Positions 62,941 to 64,000 of a DNA stretch of 64,000 nt are shown in pieces. Position 1 is the first letter of the stretch, and the number at the start of each line of letters is the position of its first letter. Source of the DNA: Vanilla planifolia (lineage: Eukaryota; Streptophyta; Magnoliopsida; Asparagales; Orchidaceae); contig JAIUJO010000236.1 of assembly GCA_023846275.1 (NCBI GenBank), positions 668,501 to 732,500 of the forward strand, in the 5' to 3' direction. A program made the position numbers and the translations under genes. Below the pieces are notes generated by a model that saw only the letters and a list, made by a program, of their open reading frames with translations, made no database searches and was not told the DNA's origin.

Positions 62941-63345
62941 AGGCTTGAGTTCGATTTGATTTGGTAAAAAACTCAAGTTAGGGTTGAGCTAGTAAAAGCC
63001 TGAGTTATAGTTGAACTAGGAAAAGCTAGTTGGTTGGAGGTGAACCATAAGAAAAAACTGAACCTCTACCTTTCGTTAGTAGTATTTTTCCCACCCTCTG
63101 TTGGGGGTGGACGTAGGTTCTAATTTGAACCAAACTACTTAAAAATTTTGGTGACTTATTTTAATTTTTATCTTAATTTTTTCATCATATTAAAAACAAC
63201 ATATATGTATATATATATATATATAATCATTGTTTCTATAAACATCAAATTATTTTTAAGAAATAAATATGTTAAAAAATAAAAAAAAATTTAAGACCAT
63301 AATTTTTCCCCCTCTTGTGAGATTCACACACTGGTTTTCATTTCA
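62899..63345 (+). repeat. Copia copy C 5' LTR
   Basis: About 447 bases. Aligns throughout with the copy A LTR: ggttggttggcccg, gttagggttgagct, ctaatttgaacc, a TA run at 63200-63226, and cctcttgtgagattcac. It ends in ttca before the primer site. Confidence 0.65.
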
Positions 63346-63347
63346 TT

Positions 63348-63359
63348 TGGTATTAGTAA
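63348..63359 (+). promoter_or_regulatory. Decayed primer-binding site, copy C
   Basis: tggtattagtaa keeps the tggtat half of TGGTATCAGAGC (8 of 12 positions) at the same place as in copy A. Confidence 0.55.
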
Positions 63360-63537
63360 TTGTTCGCTACATATAGGGAGTCAAATCACTTGGGTAATCC
63401 ATCGTGCACATTGTAATTATTTTTTTTTATTTTTCTTAATTTTCAATTTGGTTGCACACTAATTTAAGTTTTTCTTTTATTATTTTTGCATGCTTTCAAA
63501 AATAAGCCTTTGTTAGATTAATTCATAAGTTTTCCAT

Positions 63538-64000
63538 ATGTCTTCATTCATGATTGATATTTATGCGACACATGTTGAAGGATTTTCTTTAGGCCATCCA
63601 ACATTATTTAAGGGCGAATTTTATTTATATTATAAAAATAAATTTAGTATTTATATTCAAGAAATGGATTTATAACTTGGAAAGTATTTGCAAAACTGTG
63701 TGATTTACATAGTGAATCATGCACAAATAAAATCAAATCTTCTAGTAAACTTAGTAGTGATCAAAGGAAAATATCATAACACAATGCAAGAGCCCTGAAC
63801 TACATTCATTATGGCTTATCTCTGAGTGAATTTAATCTTGTTATGAATATACATACCACACATGAAGTTTCAAAAAAATTAAAATGTATTTATGAAGACA
63901 CTTCACAAGTAAAATAAACGAAAGTTAATCTTCTTACACATGATTATGAGAAATTTATAATGCATTTAAGGGAAACCACAAAGAAGATGTTTATGTGATT
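63538..64000 (+). pseudogene. Copia copy C gag, incomplete at window edge
   Basis: ATG at 63538 gives MSSFMIDIYATHVEGFSLGH, then PTLFKGEFYLYYKNKFSIYI. This matches the gag N-terminus of copy A but with the start codon intact. Stops appear after about 45 codons. Later fragments (HMKFQKN, FLHMIM) parallel copy A. Confidence 0.7.

Larger units (their letters stand above)
62899..64000 (+). mobile_element. Ty1/copia element copy C, LTR and gag start, runs off the window
   Basis: Begins with TG at 62899 directly inside the protease of copy B. It carries the LTR, a primer site and the gag start, and continues past the right edge. Copy C keeps the gag ATG that copy A has lost. Confidence 0.8.

Noticed and set aside
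1..64000. tRNA, rRNA, telomere repeats or organelle DNA insertions
   Set aside because: Looked for conserved tRNA box motifs, telomere-type repeats and familiar plastid genes by eye and saw none; a dedicated scan was not possible.

Overview
This window looks like repeat-rich, probably heterochromatic nuclear DNA of a land plant. The evidence is a set of plant-type transposons: L1-like LINEs with DUF4283 ORF1, endonuclease, reverse transcriptase, zf-RVT and RNase H parts, and Ty1/copia pieces with a decayed initiator-Met tRNA primer site. There are also two unrelated satellite families and very high A+T content. I find no intact host gene, tRNA, rRNA or CRISPR array. Species cannot be fixed from this sequence.

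Layout. 1-590: about two units of a roughly 300-345 bp satellite (satellite 1), minus orientation. 591-1640: unassigned. About 1640-10200: a nearly full-length but heavily decayed LINE on the minus strand (LINE copy 1), domains in the expected order, with a 717/709 bp tandem duplication inside ORF1. About 10200-11785: a second, truncated relative (LINE copy 2), also minus. 11787-15662: about twelve units of satellite 1, now plus orientation. About 15663-52339: the dominant structure, an array of about 85 diverged head-to-tail copies of a roughly 415 bp A+T-rich unit (satellite 2), all plus orientation. It is interrupted at 43657-44592 by a younger, GC-rich, 5'-truncated LINE 3' end with an open RNase H frame, a poly(A) tail and an imperfect target-site duplication. 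52340-55325: a collapsed LTR-retrotransposon-like element whose long terminal repeats contain short-period internal repeats. 55326-55945: the last 1.5 units of satellite 2. 55981-64000: three successive partial copies (A, B, C) of one Ty1/copia family on the plus strand, all broken, with a 1.2 kb unassigned segment between A and B.

Nothing here works as a pathway. The window records satellite amplification, transposon insertion and point decay. The most notable item is the 415 bp array: each unit carries two recurrent dyad symmetries (an A+T palindrome and a hairpin-forming arm pair), and its variation looks like loss of CpG. All domain calls come from reading translations by eye; unit counts and repeat boundaries are approximate.
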